From assembly GCF_017948455.1 (NCBI RefSeq), contig NZ_JAFFSU010000017.1, positions 62,001 to 126,000 on the forward strand: a DNA stretch of 64,000 bases, written 5' to 3'. Each line of letters opens with the position of its first letter. Within the stretch, counting starts at the first letter, position 1. Shown one piece after another: positions 48,202 to 56,900 of this stretch. The translations under genes were made by a program, and so were the position numbers. The stretch is from Streptomyces sp. GESEQ-4 (GTDB lineage: Bacteria; Actinomycetota; Actinomycetes; Streptomycetales; Streptomycetaceae). The notes beneath the pieces are model-generated. The model was given only the letters and a program-made list of their open reading frames with translations. It was not told the origin of the DNA and did not search any database.

Positions 48202-48675
48202 TCAGTGCCAGTCCACGGCGTTGTACATGTACACCACCAGAGCGCGGCCCTCGGCTCGCGAGACGGCGCGGGCCATCTCGGTCGCGGCGGCGTAGTCGTA
48301 CGCGTCCTCGGCGGCGGTCATCTCGGTCGGCGATGTCAGGATCCGGTATCCGCAGACGCCGCGCCGCCAGATGTCCAGGTACAGCGTCTCGCCGGCGGGC
48401 GGGTCCACCGGGTCGACGCGAGGGTCGCGGTGCAGGACCGGCCATTCCCGTACGAGGTCACCGTGGCGGTGGATGGCCACCTTCTGCGCCATCCGCAGGA
48501 TCTTGTAGCCCCACGGGATGTACAGGTGCAGATCGCGGTGGCCGAACCAGGCGGGGTCCGTGAACGCCGAGGTGGGCCGGTGGCCGCCGAAGAGGATGTA
48601 CTGCGTCTCGGTGCGCTCGCCGTCGAAGGGATCGAGACGGTCCGCCTCATCCGGTGGGTAGGGCCAGTAGTCCAT
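48202..48675 (-). CDS. hypothetical protein
   Basis: A 157-residue protein, acidic with many Tyr and Trp (begins MDYWPYPPDEADRLDPFDGE). Central segments are HRDLHLYIPWGYKILRMAQ and PPAGETLYLDIWRRGVCGYR. It ends ALVVYMYNAVDWH. No signal or membrane segment and no family I recognise. ATG at 48675 is chosen over a longer frame to 48750 that is Ser-rich. Convergent to the gene at 47530. Confidence 0.7.
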   Translation of the reverse strand: MDYWPYPPDEADRLDPFDGERTETQYILFGGHRPTSAFTDPAWFGHRDLHLYIPWGYKILRMAQKVAIHRHGDLVREWPVLHRDPRVDPVDPPAGETLYLDIWRRGVCGYRILTSPTEMTAAEDAYDYAAATEMARAVSRAEGRALVVYMYNAVDWH

Positions 48676-48770
48676 GCTCCTGATGCTGCCAGGCGTGCGG
48701 GACGAGCCCAATGGGGCCACGAGCGATGATGATTCGCTCGTGGCCCTCACGTTTGTGGGGTCGGTAATTC

Positions 48771-49259
48771 TCAGACCCTCTCACAGAAGTCGAGCGCTCG
48801 ATCGTTGTAATAGAGGGGCCACTTCAGCTTGTCCCGGGTATTGGGGCCGTAGACGCCGTCGGCCGTGAGTCCGAACAGTTTCTGGAGCGACTCGACGGCC
48901 GCGACCGTGCCGGATCCGTAAATGCCGTCGGCGCCACCGGAGTTCCTGATCTGGTTGGCGGCCCAGGTGCCGTCGTGGCACGTCAGGATGGCCTTCTGGA
49001 GAGCCTTGACCGCCGACGTGGAACCCTGGTGGTAGCCCATGTAGCAGTCGGTCCCGTTGCCCGTGCGGGCGGGTACCGGGCGATAGTTTTCGGGCCCGAG
49101 ATTCGGCGGGTCGTACTTGTGGACCGTATTGCAGGTGCCGTACGCGGCGTGTGCCGCCCCGGTCATGATCGGGCTGGCCGTCAGACCGCCGGCGAGGACC
49201 GCCGCGGAGGCCCCCAAGACTCCGATTCGCTTGCGGAGCTTCGTGGATACACGATTCAC
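48771..49259 (-). CDS. secreted peptidoglycan-binding domain protein
   Basis: A 162-residue exported protein. The signal is about residues 1-40 (VNRVSTKLRKRIGVLGASAA, cleavage near AHA-AY). Residues 85-160 form a PG_binding_1-type domain with AVKALQKAILTCHDGTW, then GGADGIYGSGTVAAVESLQK and LTADGVYGPNTRDKLKW. GIYGSGT and GVYGPNT are the usual repeat turns of this domain. Four Cys likely form disulfides. There is no catalytic domain, so it may be a wall-binding or inhibitor-like protein. GTG at 49259 follows AAAGGA. Confidence 0.88.
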   Translation of the reverse strand: MNRVSTKLRKRIGVLGASAAVLAGGLTASPIMTGAAHAAYGTCNTVHKYDPPNLGPENYRPVPARTGNGTDCYMGYHQGSTSAVKALQKAILTCHDGTWAANQIRNSGGADGIYGSGTVAAVESLQKLFGLTADGVYGPNTRDKLKWPLYYNDRALDFCERV

Positions 49260-49436
49260 ATGCAGTCCTTTTTCGTGTGTACGAGACGACGAGGACAGTA
49301 GCCCGGCCCGGTCACTGTGTGTGCCGGTCGTTCGCCCCACAAAAAACGCCGCCAGGCGTACGCGGTTACCGAAGCGACGGCCAAGGCACAGCCCGGTGGC
49401 CCTCATCGGGGCTCACCGGGCTGGTGTCCGTATTCA

Positions 49437-49513
49437 TGGAGCCCCCTGTCGGACTCGAACCGACGACCTGATCATTACAAGTGACCCGCTCTGGCCATCT
49501 GAGCTAAGGAGGC
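49437..49513 (-). tRNA. tRNA-Thr (anticodon UGU)
   Basis: Minus-strand sequence begins GCCTCCTTAGCTCAG and ends AGGGGGC-T-CCA. The acceptor stem pairs over 7 bp (one G-U). The anticodon stem encloses loop CTTGTAA with anticodon TGT. The T arm has GTCGGTTCGAGTCCGAC. The CCA is encoded (49437-49439) and the discriminator is T at 49440. There is no intron. No integrase gene or att repeat is seen nearby. Confidence 0.95.
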
Positions 49514-49603
49514 AGCGCGTACAACGATGCCGTACGCGAAGGCGGCACCACTGTACACAGAGCGCGTTTCTCCAAGCCACGAGGTTCCTGACGCGTGGCC
49601 GTG

Positions 49604-50116
49604 TCAGGACGTTGCGTAACGGGAGAGGGCCCCCAGGATGTCCTGCGGTTCCGCCCGCTTCTCGTAGTCCGTGTTCACGAACGCCCAGCGGATCGTGCCG
49701 GCGCGGTCGATGACGTATGTCGCGGGGAGCGGGAGGGTGCGGGCGTGGCCCGCGTTCACGCGCTGGAGGTCGAAGCCGAAGCTGTCGTAGAGGGCGGCGA
49801 GGTCGAAGGCGAGGTCGCTGAGGACGTGGAAGGCGAGGCCGTGCTTCTCGGTGAGGGAGAGGGACTCGTCGGGGATCTGCGGGGAGACGGCGACCAACTG
49901 GGCGCCGTGTGCGGTGATGTCGGAGTGAATGTGCTGGAGGGCTCGCAGGGTGAGGTTGCAGAAGGCGGGGGCTCGGTCGCTCGCGGTCGGGGCGCGGTCC
50001 GGCTGGCTGGATTCGGCCAGTTCGCGGCTCCTGCGGTCCATGATCTCCAGGGCTTCGGCGGGGATGCGGGTGTGGCGGTTGTCGAAGATGGCGCGGAGTT
50101 CGGCCTCGAGGGGCAT
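49604..50116 (-). CDS. peroxiredoxin-like protein lacking the catalytic motif
   Basis: A 170-residue AhpC/TSA-fold protein. The family's DRAPxF segment is followed at once by FCNLTLRALQHIHSDI, so the expected strand-loop with the WCPYC motif (about 30-35 residues) is missing. The peroxidatic Cys is lost and only the second Cys remains. Later parts are normal: LVAVSPQIPDESLSLTEKHG, LPLPATYVIDRAGTIRWAFV and DYEKRAEP. A short deletion also exists around NAGHAR. It may be inactive as a peroxidase or a binding/regulatory variant. ATG at 50116 follows AAGGAA. Divergent TetR gene with operators. Confidence 0.75.
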   Translation of the reverse strand: MPLEAELRAIFDNRHTRIPAEALEIMDRRSRELAESSQPDRAPTASDRAPAFCNLTLRALQHIHSDITAHGAQLVAVSPQIPDESLSLTEKHGLAFHVLSDLAFDLAALYDSFGFDLQRVNAGHARTLPLPATYVIDRAGTIRWAFVNTDYEKRAEPQDILGALSRYATS

Positions 50117-50168
50117 CGGATTCCTTCTGGGCGAGGGGTGAGGGGTGCCTCGTGCGGTATGCGGCTTC

Positions 50169-50192
50169 ATCTTGGAACGTTCGTTTCAAGAT
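50169..50192. promoter_or_regulatory. TetR-type operator, site 1
   Basis: 24-bp imperfect palindrome: ATCTTGGAAC left arm and GTTTCAAGAT right arm. It lies between the divergent peroxiredoxin-like gene and the TetR gene. Confidence 0.75.
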
Positions 50193-50208
50193 AGTCCTTC
50201 GCCGGCGT

Positions 50209-50232
50209 ATCTTGGAACCGTCAGTTCAAGAT
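50209..50232. promoter_or_regulatory. TetR-type operator, site 2
   Basis: 24-bp palindrome with left arm ATCTTGGAAC and right arm AGTTCAAGAT, the same as site 1 at most positions and 40 bp downstream of it. It ends 12 bp before the TetR start. Confidence 0.75.
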
Positions 50233-50244
50233 GGCGGAGGAACC

Positions 50245-50841
50245 ATGCCGGACATCAAGCACTTCGACCCGGACACGGCCCTGGAGACGGTGGTCCGGCT
50301 GTTCTGGCGGCAGGGCGTGGCCTCGACCGGCATCCGGGACGTCGTGGCGGCGACCGGGCTCAACCGCTCCAGCCTGTACGCCACGTTCGGGGGCAAGCAG
50401 GATCTCTACCGGGCCGCGCTGCGCCGGTACGTGGACACCCACTCCCGGCCTGCGTTCCGCCATCTCGCCGAGGACGGGCGAGGGCTGGCGGCCGTGTCCG
50501 ACTTCTTCGACGGGCTGATCCAGGTCCGTTGCTCGGGCGAGTACGCGCGCTGGGGCTGCATGGTCGCCAATGCGCACGCCGGTGCCGAGAACGGCGACCC
50601 GGAAGTCCTCGACCTCCTCGAACGGCACCACCGGCAGCTGCGCGACGCGATGCACTCCGCCCTCGGCCAGGCCCGCGCCGGCGGCGAACTCGGCCCCGAC
50701 ACCGACCTCGACGCCGCGGCCGACCTGCTGGCGCTGCTGGCGTACGGGGTCAATCTGCGCTCGCGGGCCGGGGCGGATCCGCGGGAGCTGAGGCGTACGG
50801 TCGGGGCGGGGATCGCCGCGATCGGGGGATCGGCCGGCTAA
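50245..50841 (+). CDS. TetR-family repressor
   Basis: A 198-residue regulator. HTH in residues 8-50: ALETVVRLFWRQGVASTGIR, then VVAATGLNRSSLYATFGGKQ, which is the TetR recognition helix. The ligand domain has CMVANAHAGAENG, like TetR_C_16/AcrR types. ATG at 50245 follows GGAGGAACC. Twin palindromes upstream suggest it represses itself and the divergent peroxiredoxin-like gene. The stop overlaps the convergent GNAT gene by 4 bp. Confidence 0.93.
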   Translation: MPDIKHFDPDTALETVVRLFWRQGVASTGIRDVVAATGLNRSSLYATFGGKQDLYRAALRRYVDTHSRPAFRHLAEDGRGLAAVSDFFDGLIQVRCSGEYARWGCMVANAHAGAENGDPEVLDLLERHHRQLRDAMHSALGQARAGGELGPDTDLDAAADLLALLAYGVNLRSRAGADPRELRRTVGAGIAAIGGSAG

Positions 50842-51314
50842 GCGTTGCCCAGCTTCGTCAGGGCCTCGTCCGTCAGTCGGTACACCGTCCACTCGTCCTG
50901 GGGGCGGGCGCCCAGGGACTCGTAGAAGTCGATCGCGGGGCGGTTCCAGTCGAGGACGGACCACTCGAGGCGGCCGTAGCCGCGGGTCACGCAGAGGCGG
51001 GCCAGTTCGGTGAGCAGGGCCTTGCCGTGGCCGGCGCCGCGGGCGGTGGGGCGGACGTAGAGGTCTTCCAGGTAGATGCCGTGGACGCCGCGCCAGGTGG
51101 AGAAGTTGAGGAACCAGAGGGCGAAGCCGACCGGGTCGCCCGTTGTGTCGTCGACGGCGATGTGGGCGTGGGCGGCGGGGCGGTCGCCGAACAGGGCGTC
51201 GTGGAGCTGCTCCTCGGTGGCCCTGGCCTCGTGCGGGGCCTTCTCGTACTCGGCGAGTTCGCGGATCAGGGTGTGGATGACGGGGATGTCGGCGGGGGCC
51301 GCGGGGCGAATCAT
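50838..51314 (-). CDS. GNAT N-acetyltransferase (diamine acetyltransferase-like)
   Basis: A 158-residue GNAT protein. MIRPAAPADIPVIHTLIREL opens the fold, then the acetyl-CoA loop LYVRPTARGAGHGKALLTEL (RxxGxG) and LEWSVLDWNRPAIDFYESLG. The WSVLDWN and FYESLG parts are those of the SSAT/polyamine group. Substrate not proven. ATG at 51314 has TAACCT 6 nt upstream, so it is likely leaderless. Confidence 0.92.
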   Translation of the reverse strand: MIRPAAPADIPVIHTLIRELAEYEKAPHEARATEEQLHDALFGDRPAAHAHIAVDDTTGDPVGFALWFLNFSTWRGVHGIYLEDLYVRPTARGAGHGKALLTELARLCVTRGYGRLEWSVLDWNRPAIDFYESLGARPQDEWTVYRLTDEALTKLGNA

Positions 51315-51320
51315 GGGGCG

Positions 51321-51326
51321 AGGTTA
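51321..51326 (-). promoter_or_regulatory. -10 element of a leaderless promoter (GNAT gene)
   Basis: TAACCT on the minus strand, 6 nt before ATG 51314. It overlaps the stop codon of the upstream kinase gene. Confidence 0.45.
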
Positions 51327-52211
51327 GCCAGGGTGGTTCCGCAGGCGCCTGGCGATTTCCAACTGCCGTTCCTCCAGCGGGCGTTCGTCCTCGATGTCCC
51401 AGAGGGTGTTCTGGAGCAGCCTGCCCAGGGTCCAGGCACGCGCGCGGGACCGGTCCAGGCCGAGGACGTCCGTCATCGCGTCGAAGCGCCAGAGGATGTC
51501 GTCGGCGTCGAAGCGGTTGTCGAGGGCGGGCCACAGTTCGAAGCCGGGGTCGCCGGACAGCGGTTTGGGGTCGATCGCGAGCCAGGGGGCGCGGTCGGAG
51601 GCGAGGACGTTCTCGTCGTGCAGGTCCCAGTGGAGGAGCCGGTCGCCGGGCTCGTCCACGACCTCGCGTACGGCGGCCGCGCAGTCGGCGACCAGGCGGC
51701 GGGCCTCCGGGTCGGGGATCCGCTGGAGCGCCCAGGGGGCCTGGTCCAGCATGGCCTGCGCGATGTCGCCGAGCCGGCGCATGCCGTGCGGTACGGGGAC
51801 GGATGTCAGGTGGGCCAGCAGCCGGGCGATGATCAGCACGGCCTCGCGGGTGTCGCCGAGGTGCGACAACATGCGCTTCTCGTCGAGCCGTTCGAGGAGC
51901 ATCGTGCCGGTGGCCGGGTCGTGGTCGAGGAGCCGTACCGCCCCGTCGCCGTCCCAGATGCGCAGCGCGACCGGTTCGCCCTCGCTCTCCTCGTCGAGGA
52001 GTTGCAGCTTCAGGACGGCTGTCGTGCCGTCCGCGCGGACGACGGGCACGACCAGGGCGCCGACTCCGTGCATCGGCCGGCCGTCGACCCTCAGCTGCCA
52101 GCGGGCCAGGAAGTCGGCCGTCAGGTCCGGGAGTCGGGCGATGAAGGCGCGGCCCGCTTCCCCGTTGTACATCTGCTGCGACGCGGCGAGCTCCTGCGGA
52201 ATGTCGACCAC
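51324..52211 (-). CDS. APH(6)/hydroxyurea-type phosphotransferase
   Basis: A 295-residue kinase of the APH_6_hur family. LLERLDEKRMLSHLG is the N-lobe end. The catalytic loop is DRLLHWDLHDENVL (HxDxxxxN), and WLAIDPKPLSGDPGFELWPA is the metal/Mg part (IDPKP), typical of streptomycin 6-kinases. It may inactivate an aminoglycoside or hydroxyurea, or phosphorylate a native sugar. GTG at 52211 has TACGGT 6 nt upstream, suggesting a leaderless mRNA; ATG at 52172 is less likely. Divergent from an oxidoreductase gene. Confidence 0.9.
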   Translation of the reverse strand: MVDIPQELAASQQMYNGEAGRAFIARLPDLTADFLARWQLRVDGRPMHGVGALVVPVVRADGTTAVLKLQLLDEESEGEPVALRIWDGDGAVRLLDHDPATGTMLLERLDEKRMLSHLGDTREAVLIIARLLAHLTSVPVPHGMRRLGDIAQAMLDQAPWALQRIPDPEARRLVADCAAAVREVVDEPGDRLLHWDLHDENVLASDRAPWLAIDPKPLSGDPGFELWPALDNRFDADDILWRFDAMTDVLGLDRSRARAWTLGRLLQNTLWDIEDERPLEERQLEIARRLRNHPG

Positions 52212-52217
52212 CTTGTG

Positions 52218-52223
52218 ACCGTA
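52218..52223 (-). promoter_or_regulatory. -10 element of a leaderless promoter (kinase gene)
   Basis: TACGGT on the minus strand, 6 nt before the GTG at 52211. It supports that start. Confidence 0.45.
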
Positions 52224-52252
52224 CTGGCGTGGGGGAATCGGCTCACGCGAAT

Positions 52253-52258
52253 TAATGT
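52253..52258 (+). promoter_or_regulatory. -10 element of a leaderless promoter (oxidoreductase gene)
   Basis: TAATGT, 7 nt before the ATG at 52266. No ribosome-binding site is present. Confidence 0.45.
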
Positions 52259-52265
52259 CCTCGCC

Positions 52266-53669
52266 ATGAGCAGCTCGGCGAGCGGTGCCACAAACGGCGG
52301 TATCTCCTTCTGGTACGCGGACGACGGACTCCCGGCGGTGCGGGAGCCGCTCGCCGGTGACGCGTCGGCGGATGTCGTGATCGTCGGCGGCGGTTATACG
52401 GGACTGTGGACGGCGTACTACTTGAAGAAGGCGGCGCCGTTCCTGCGCATCACCGTCCTGGAGCAGAAGTTCTGCGGGTACGGGGCCTCGGGGCGGAACG
52501 GCGGGTGGCTGTACAACGGGATCGCGGGGCGTGACCGGTACGCGAAACTGCACGGCCACGAGGCCGCCGTACGACTGCAGCGGGCCATGAACGACACCGT
52601 GAGCGAGGTCGTCGAGGTCGCCGCGGCGGAAGGGATCGACGCGGACATTCATCGCGGCGGGGTCCTCGAACTCGCCCTCGGGCCCGCCCAGTTGGCGCGG
52701 CTGAAGGCATTCCACGAGCGCGAGCTGTCGTACGGTGAGAAGGACCGCGAACTGTACGGCGCCCGCGAGACCGCCGAGCGGATCCGGGTGATGGATGCCG
52801 TCGGGTCGAGCTGGACGCCCCATGGGGCGCGGGTGCATCCGGTCAAGCTGGTGAAGGGGCTGGCGGCGGCCGTCGAGGCGCTCGGGGTGAGCGTGTACGA
52901 GCGGACGCCGGTGACGGAGATCCGGCCGAAGCACGCGGTGACGCCGTACGGGACGGTCCGGGCGCCGTATGTGCTGCGCTGCACCGAGGGGTTCACGGCC
53001 GCCCTCAAGGGTCAGAAGCGCACCTGGCTGCCGATGAATTCCTCGATGATCGCGACCGCGCCGCTCACCGACGAGCAGTGGGCGTCGGTCGGCTGGGACG
53101 GGCGCGAGACGCTGGGCGACATGGCGCACGCCTATATGTACGCGCAGCGCACCGCCGACGGGCGGATCGCACTGGGCGGGCGTGGGGTGCCGTACCGGTT
53201 CGGATCGCGGACCGACAACGACGGGCGGACGCAGGAGGCGACCATCGAGGCGCTGCGGGACATCCTCGTGCGGTTCTTCCCGTCGCTGGCCGGAGTGCGG
53301 ATCGAGCATGCCTGGTCCGGGGTGCTGGGCGTGCCGCGCGACTGGTGCGCCGGCGTCACGCTGGACCGGTCGACGGGGATCGGCTGGGCGGGCGGTTACG
53401 TCGGTTCGGGCGTCGCCACCGCGAATCTCGCCGCGCGGACACTGCGGGATCTGGTGCAGCAGGACTCGGGGCAGGGCGGGCGGACCGAGCTCACCGATTT
53501 GCCGTGGGTGGGGCACAAGGTGCGGAAGTGGGAGCCGGAGCCGTTGCGTTGGGTGGGGGTGCAGGGGATGTACGCGGCGTATCGGGCGGCGGATCGGCGG
53601 GAGGCGGAGATGCGGAGCGGGGAGACGTCGCGGCTGGCTCGGTGGGCGGATCGGGTTGCGGGGCGGTGA
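52266..53669 (+). CDS. FAD-dependent oxidoreductase, DAO family
   Basis: A 467-residue flavoenzyme. It has the FAD dinucleotide loop DVVIVGGGYTGLWTAYYLKK at about 40, then LEQKFCGYGASGRNGGWLYN, the DAO/GlpO-type GRNGG motif. WSGVLGVPRDWCAGVTLDR and IGWAGGYVGSGVATANLAAR form the C-terminal FAD contact. It probably oxidises an amine or amino acid such as a glycine or glutamylputrescine analogue. The last 30 residues are Arg-rich. ATG at 52266. Confidence 0.93.
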   Translation: MSSSASGATNGGISFWYADDGLPAVREPLAGDASADVVIVGGGYTGLWTAYYLKKAAPFLRITVLEQKFCGYGASGRNGGWLYNGIAGRDRYAKLHGHEAAVRLQRAMNDTVSEVVEVAAAEGIDADIHRGGVLELALGPAQLARLKAFHERELSYGEKDRELYGARETAERIRVMDAVGSSWTPHGARVHPVKLVKGLAAAVEALGVSVYERTPVTEIRPKHAVTPYGTVRAPYVLRCTEGFTAALKGQKRTWLPMNSSMIATAPLTDEQWASVGWDGRETLGDMAHAYMYAQRTADGRIALGGRGVPYRFGSRTDNDGRTQEATIEALRDILVRFFPSLAGVRIEHAWSGVLGVPRDWCAGVTLDRSTGIGWAGGYVGSGVATANLAARTLRDLVQQDSGQGGRTELTDLPWVGHKVRKWEPEPLRWVGVQGMYAAYRAADRREAEMRSGETSRLARWADRVAGR

Positions 53670-53902
53670 GCGGGCGGAGGAGCGCGGGGCGGTGACCGTG
53701 CGTGGGGGCTGGGCGGGGGTGGGTCGCGCAGCCCGGCGCTGACGGGGAGCCGCCTGCGCCCACCCGTGCCGCCCTAGGCGGCACGAATGCCCGCAGGCTG
53801 AGCGGCTTCGGCTGGTTTCTGGCACCCCTGGGAAACTCAGGGAGGCATTGTCAGTCCCGTGTGCCACTATCGCCTCAACGACCACTGATCCAGGGGGGAT
53901 CC

Positions 53903-56900
53903 TTGTCCGACGCCGGTTTCCGGCGATCGGCGAGACGGGGGCGGGCAGCTGTCGTCCCGGCCGTCTTCGCCGCACTCGTCTCGCTGCTCGCTTCACTCCT
54001 CACCCTGACCGCAGTGAGCCCCGCTGCTGCCGCTGACGGGGACTGCGCACCGCTCGTGCTCGCGCCGTTCGGCGATCCCGGGGACGCCGTCAACAAGGCG
54101 ACCATCCCGGTCGGGGAAAGTGTCTGCTTCACCATGTCGGCCCCGGCGGCCGGCCGCTACCTGCTGTCCGACGGCTACGGCGACAGCCCGAACGCGCAGC
54201 TCTTCGCCGCGGACGGCACCGAAGTCGACTGTTACGACGAGCAGTTCTCCGAGGGCGGTCACTGCGACGTGCCCGCACCCGGCGACTACACCCTCAAGAT
54301 CGTCAACAGCGGCTGGTCGGACCTGACGGACGCCGAGTTCACCGTCGTCCCGCTGAGCTCGGCCACCGAGGGCTGCTACGACCCGGTCAGCACCGCCTGG
54401 GACGTGCCGACGCCCGGCCGGACCTCGGTGGGCCCGCTGGAGATCGACTGCCAGGCCTTCGAGGGCGAGCCGGGAGAGCGCGTCCTGCTCGGCCGGGCAA
54501 CGGAGGTCTACGGCGGCATCGTCGCGTGGATCACCGACTCGACCGGGGCCCGCATCTGCCCGCGCATCACGGCTGACGACGAGAGCACCCTCAGCTGTGT
54601 GCTGCCCGGAGAGGGCCCCTACCGGGTGATCTCCAAGGTGACCGACTCTGAGCGGGGCTTCCCCGCCGGGTACGCGGTCAGGGTGCGCTCGCTGTCCGAC
54701 CCGCAGGGCTGCCGGGCCGCGCCCGTGCGTCCCTTCGGACCTGCTGAGGGCCTCGACTTCCAGACCAACCCCTGCTTCACCTTCACCGTCGGCAAGGCCG
54801 GCCGGTACCTGGTCCACGAGGTCGACGAGTACTCCGCGGGCCCCGTCCTCGTCTACGACGCGGTCGGGAAGATCGCCTGCGAGCAGACCGACCCGTGCCG
54901 GCTGCCCGCCGCAGGTACCTACACCGCGGTTCTCGGCAGGCCCCTCTTCGACTACCCCGACTACAACAGCGACGACCTGGTCGTCCTCGACCGCGCCTCC
55001 GACGCCGGATGCGTGGCCACTGAGACCGGCGTGTACCGGGGTGAGCTGAGCACCGTGGGGCAGTACGACTGCCTGACGCTGGACGCCCCGCAGGGCGCGC
55101 GGATCGCCGCGCTCACCCCGATCGCCGCATCCGGTGTGGATGCCGAGGTGGAGGTCGTCGACCGGGACGGCACCGTGCAGTGCAGCGGCACGGAACTGGC
55201 CGACGGGAACTGCGCGCTGACCGGCACAGCCCCCTACCGGGCGCTGGTGCACACCGACGACGTCGGCGAGGACGCCACCGGCCCGTACGCGATCGCCTTC
55301 CACCGCACCGACGCGGCGAACGACTGCCCGGTCCTGCCCGCCGGCAGCTTCACCGCTGACGGGGCCAAGGCCGCCTTCGGTACGGGCGACGGTGTCTTCT
55401 CCCAGTGCCTGACCATTCCCGCGGACGCCCACACGGGCGCGGAGCTCTTCCAGCTGATCGGCGCCTCCGGCGGCGTACCGGCGAAGTTCTCCGTGCTGGA
55501 CGCCACGGGCAAGAAGATCTGCGACCGTACGGCCACCGTCAACGGCTGGACCGTCTGCTCGCTGACCCCGGGCCAGGCCCACACCGTGCTGGTCACCGGC
55601 CGGGACCTGGCCGCCACGTACACCCTCGCCCGGCGTGACGTGACCGCGAGCGCCTCCTCGGCGGGCTGCGCGACGACCGCCGTGGGCAAGGTCGGCGGCC
55701 CGTCCCTCGGTGCCGCGTACGGCGAGCCCGGCACCGTGAACTGCCACCAGGTCACCACCGACGCGGCCACCGACGTCCTGCACATGGACGTCCGGGACGC
55801 CCTGGGCACCGCCAACATCGCCGTGTTCGGCGGTGACGGCAGCTCCGAGTGCTCCTACCGCAACCGCTCCTGCGCGGTGACCGGTTCCACCACCCACCAG
55901 GTCCTCGTGCAGACCCCGGCCACCTTGAAGGCGGCGCCCGCGTACCGCCTGGACGCCCTGCGCGTCGCGACCGCGGCCGGTCCGGCGCCGGAGTGCACCA
56001 AGGTGCCGTCGGTGTCCTACGGCTACGGGCCGGTCACCGGCACGCTCGACGAGCAGCACAGCGCGGTGTGCGCGGTGCTGCCGACGGCCGGGTTCGACCG
56101 CTTCGACGCCGAGATCGCGGACACCACGGGCGCCACCGCGACGGCGGTGCCCGCGCTCTACAACGCGAAGTGGAACAACGGCTGTTCCTGGACGAGTTCC
56201 GGCTACGCGTGCTCGGCCGGGGGCGGCACCAGCGGAGCCGCACCCTCGTTGTTCGTGCTCGGCCTGCCGGAGACGACGTCCGCCACCTCCTACAGCGCCA
56301 AGCTGGCCTGCGTCTCGACGCTGTGCGGGCCGGACAAGGTGAGCGTCACCGGCCTGAGCCCCACGACCGGGGTCGGCGAGAGCAAGGTCAAGGTCACGGT
56401 GACCGGTACCGCACTCGGCGCGAACACCAAGGTCAGGCTCACTCGCAGCGGTAAGACGATCACCGCTGCGGCCGACTCGGTGGCTGCCGACAACCGGTCG
56501 GTGACAGCGACCGTCGACCTGACCGGCGCGGCGGCCGGCGACTGGAACGTCAGCGTGCTCACCACGTGCTGCGAGCACTCGCGCGGCACCTTCACGGTGA
56601 CCGAGCCCCAGCTGACCAACACGGGCGCCCCCAAGGTGACCGGCACGGCCAAGGTGGGCGCCAAGGTCACGGCGGATCCGGGAAGTTGGTCAGCGGCTCC
56701 GACGTCGTACACGTACCAGTGGAAGGCGAACGGCCAGGCGATATCCGGGGCGACGGCGAAGACGTACACCATCGCCTCCTCGGTGGTCGCCAAGAAGTTG
56801 ACCGTGACCGTCACGGCGGTCAGGAGCGGCTGGCAGAGCGGGACGGCGACCTCGGCGGCGGTGACCGTCGCCAAGGGGGACGCGCCCAAGGCGACCAAGC

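Noticed and set aside
31200..49513. An integrated element using the tRNA-Thr 3' end as att site
   Set aside because: No integrase, excisionase or replication gene and no repeat of the tRNA 3' end were found in the interval.
50145..53669. A 1174-codon open frame on the plus strand
   Set aside because: Only the part from 52266 is a recognisable protein (FAD oxidoreductase). The rest is the high-GC shadow of the TetR, GNAT and kinase genes.
53993..56578. An 861-codon open frame on the minus strand
   Set aside because: It is Arg/Gly/Val-rich with no motif and lies opposite the secreted Cys-module protein, whose signal peptide, RBS and domains are clear.
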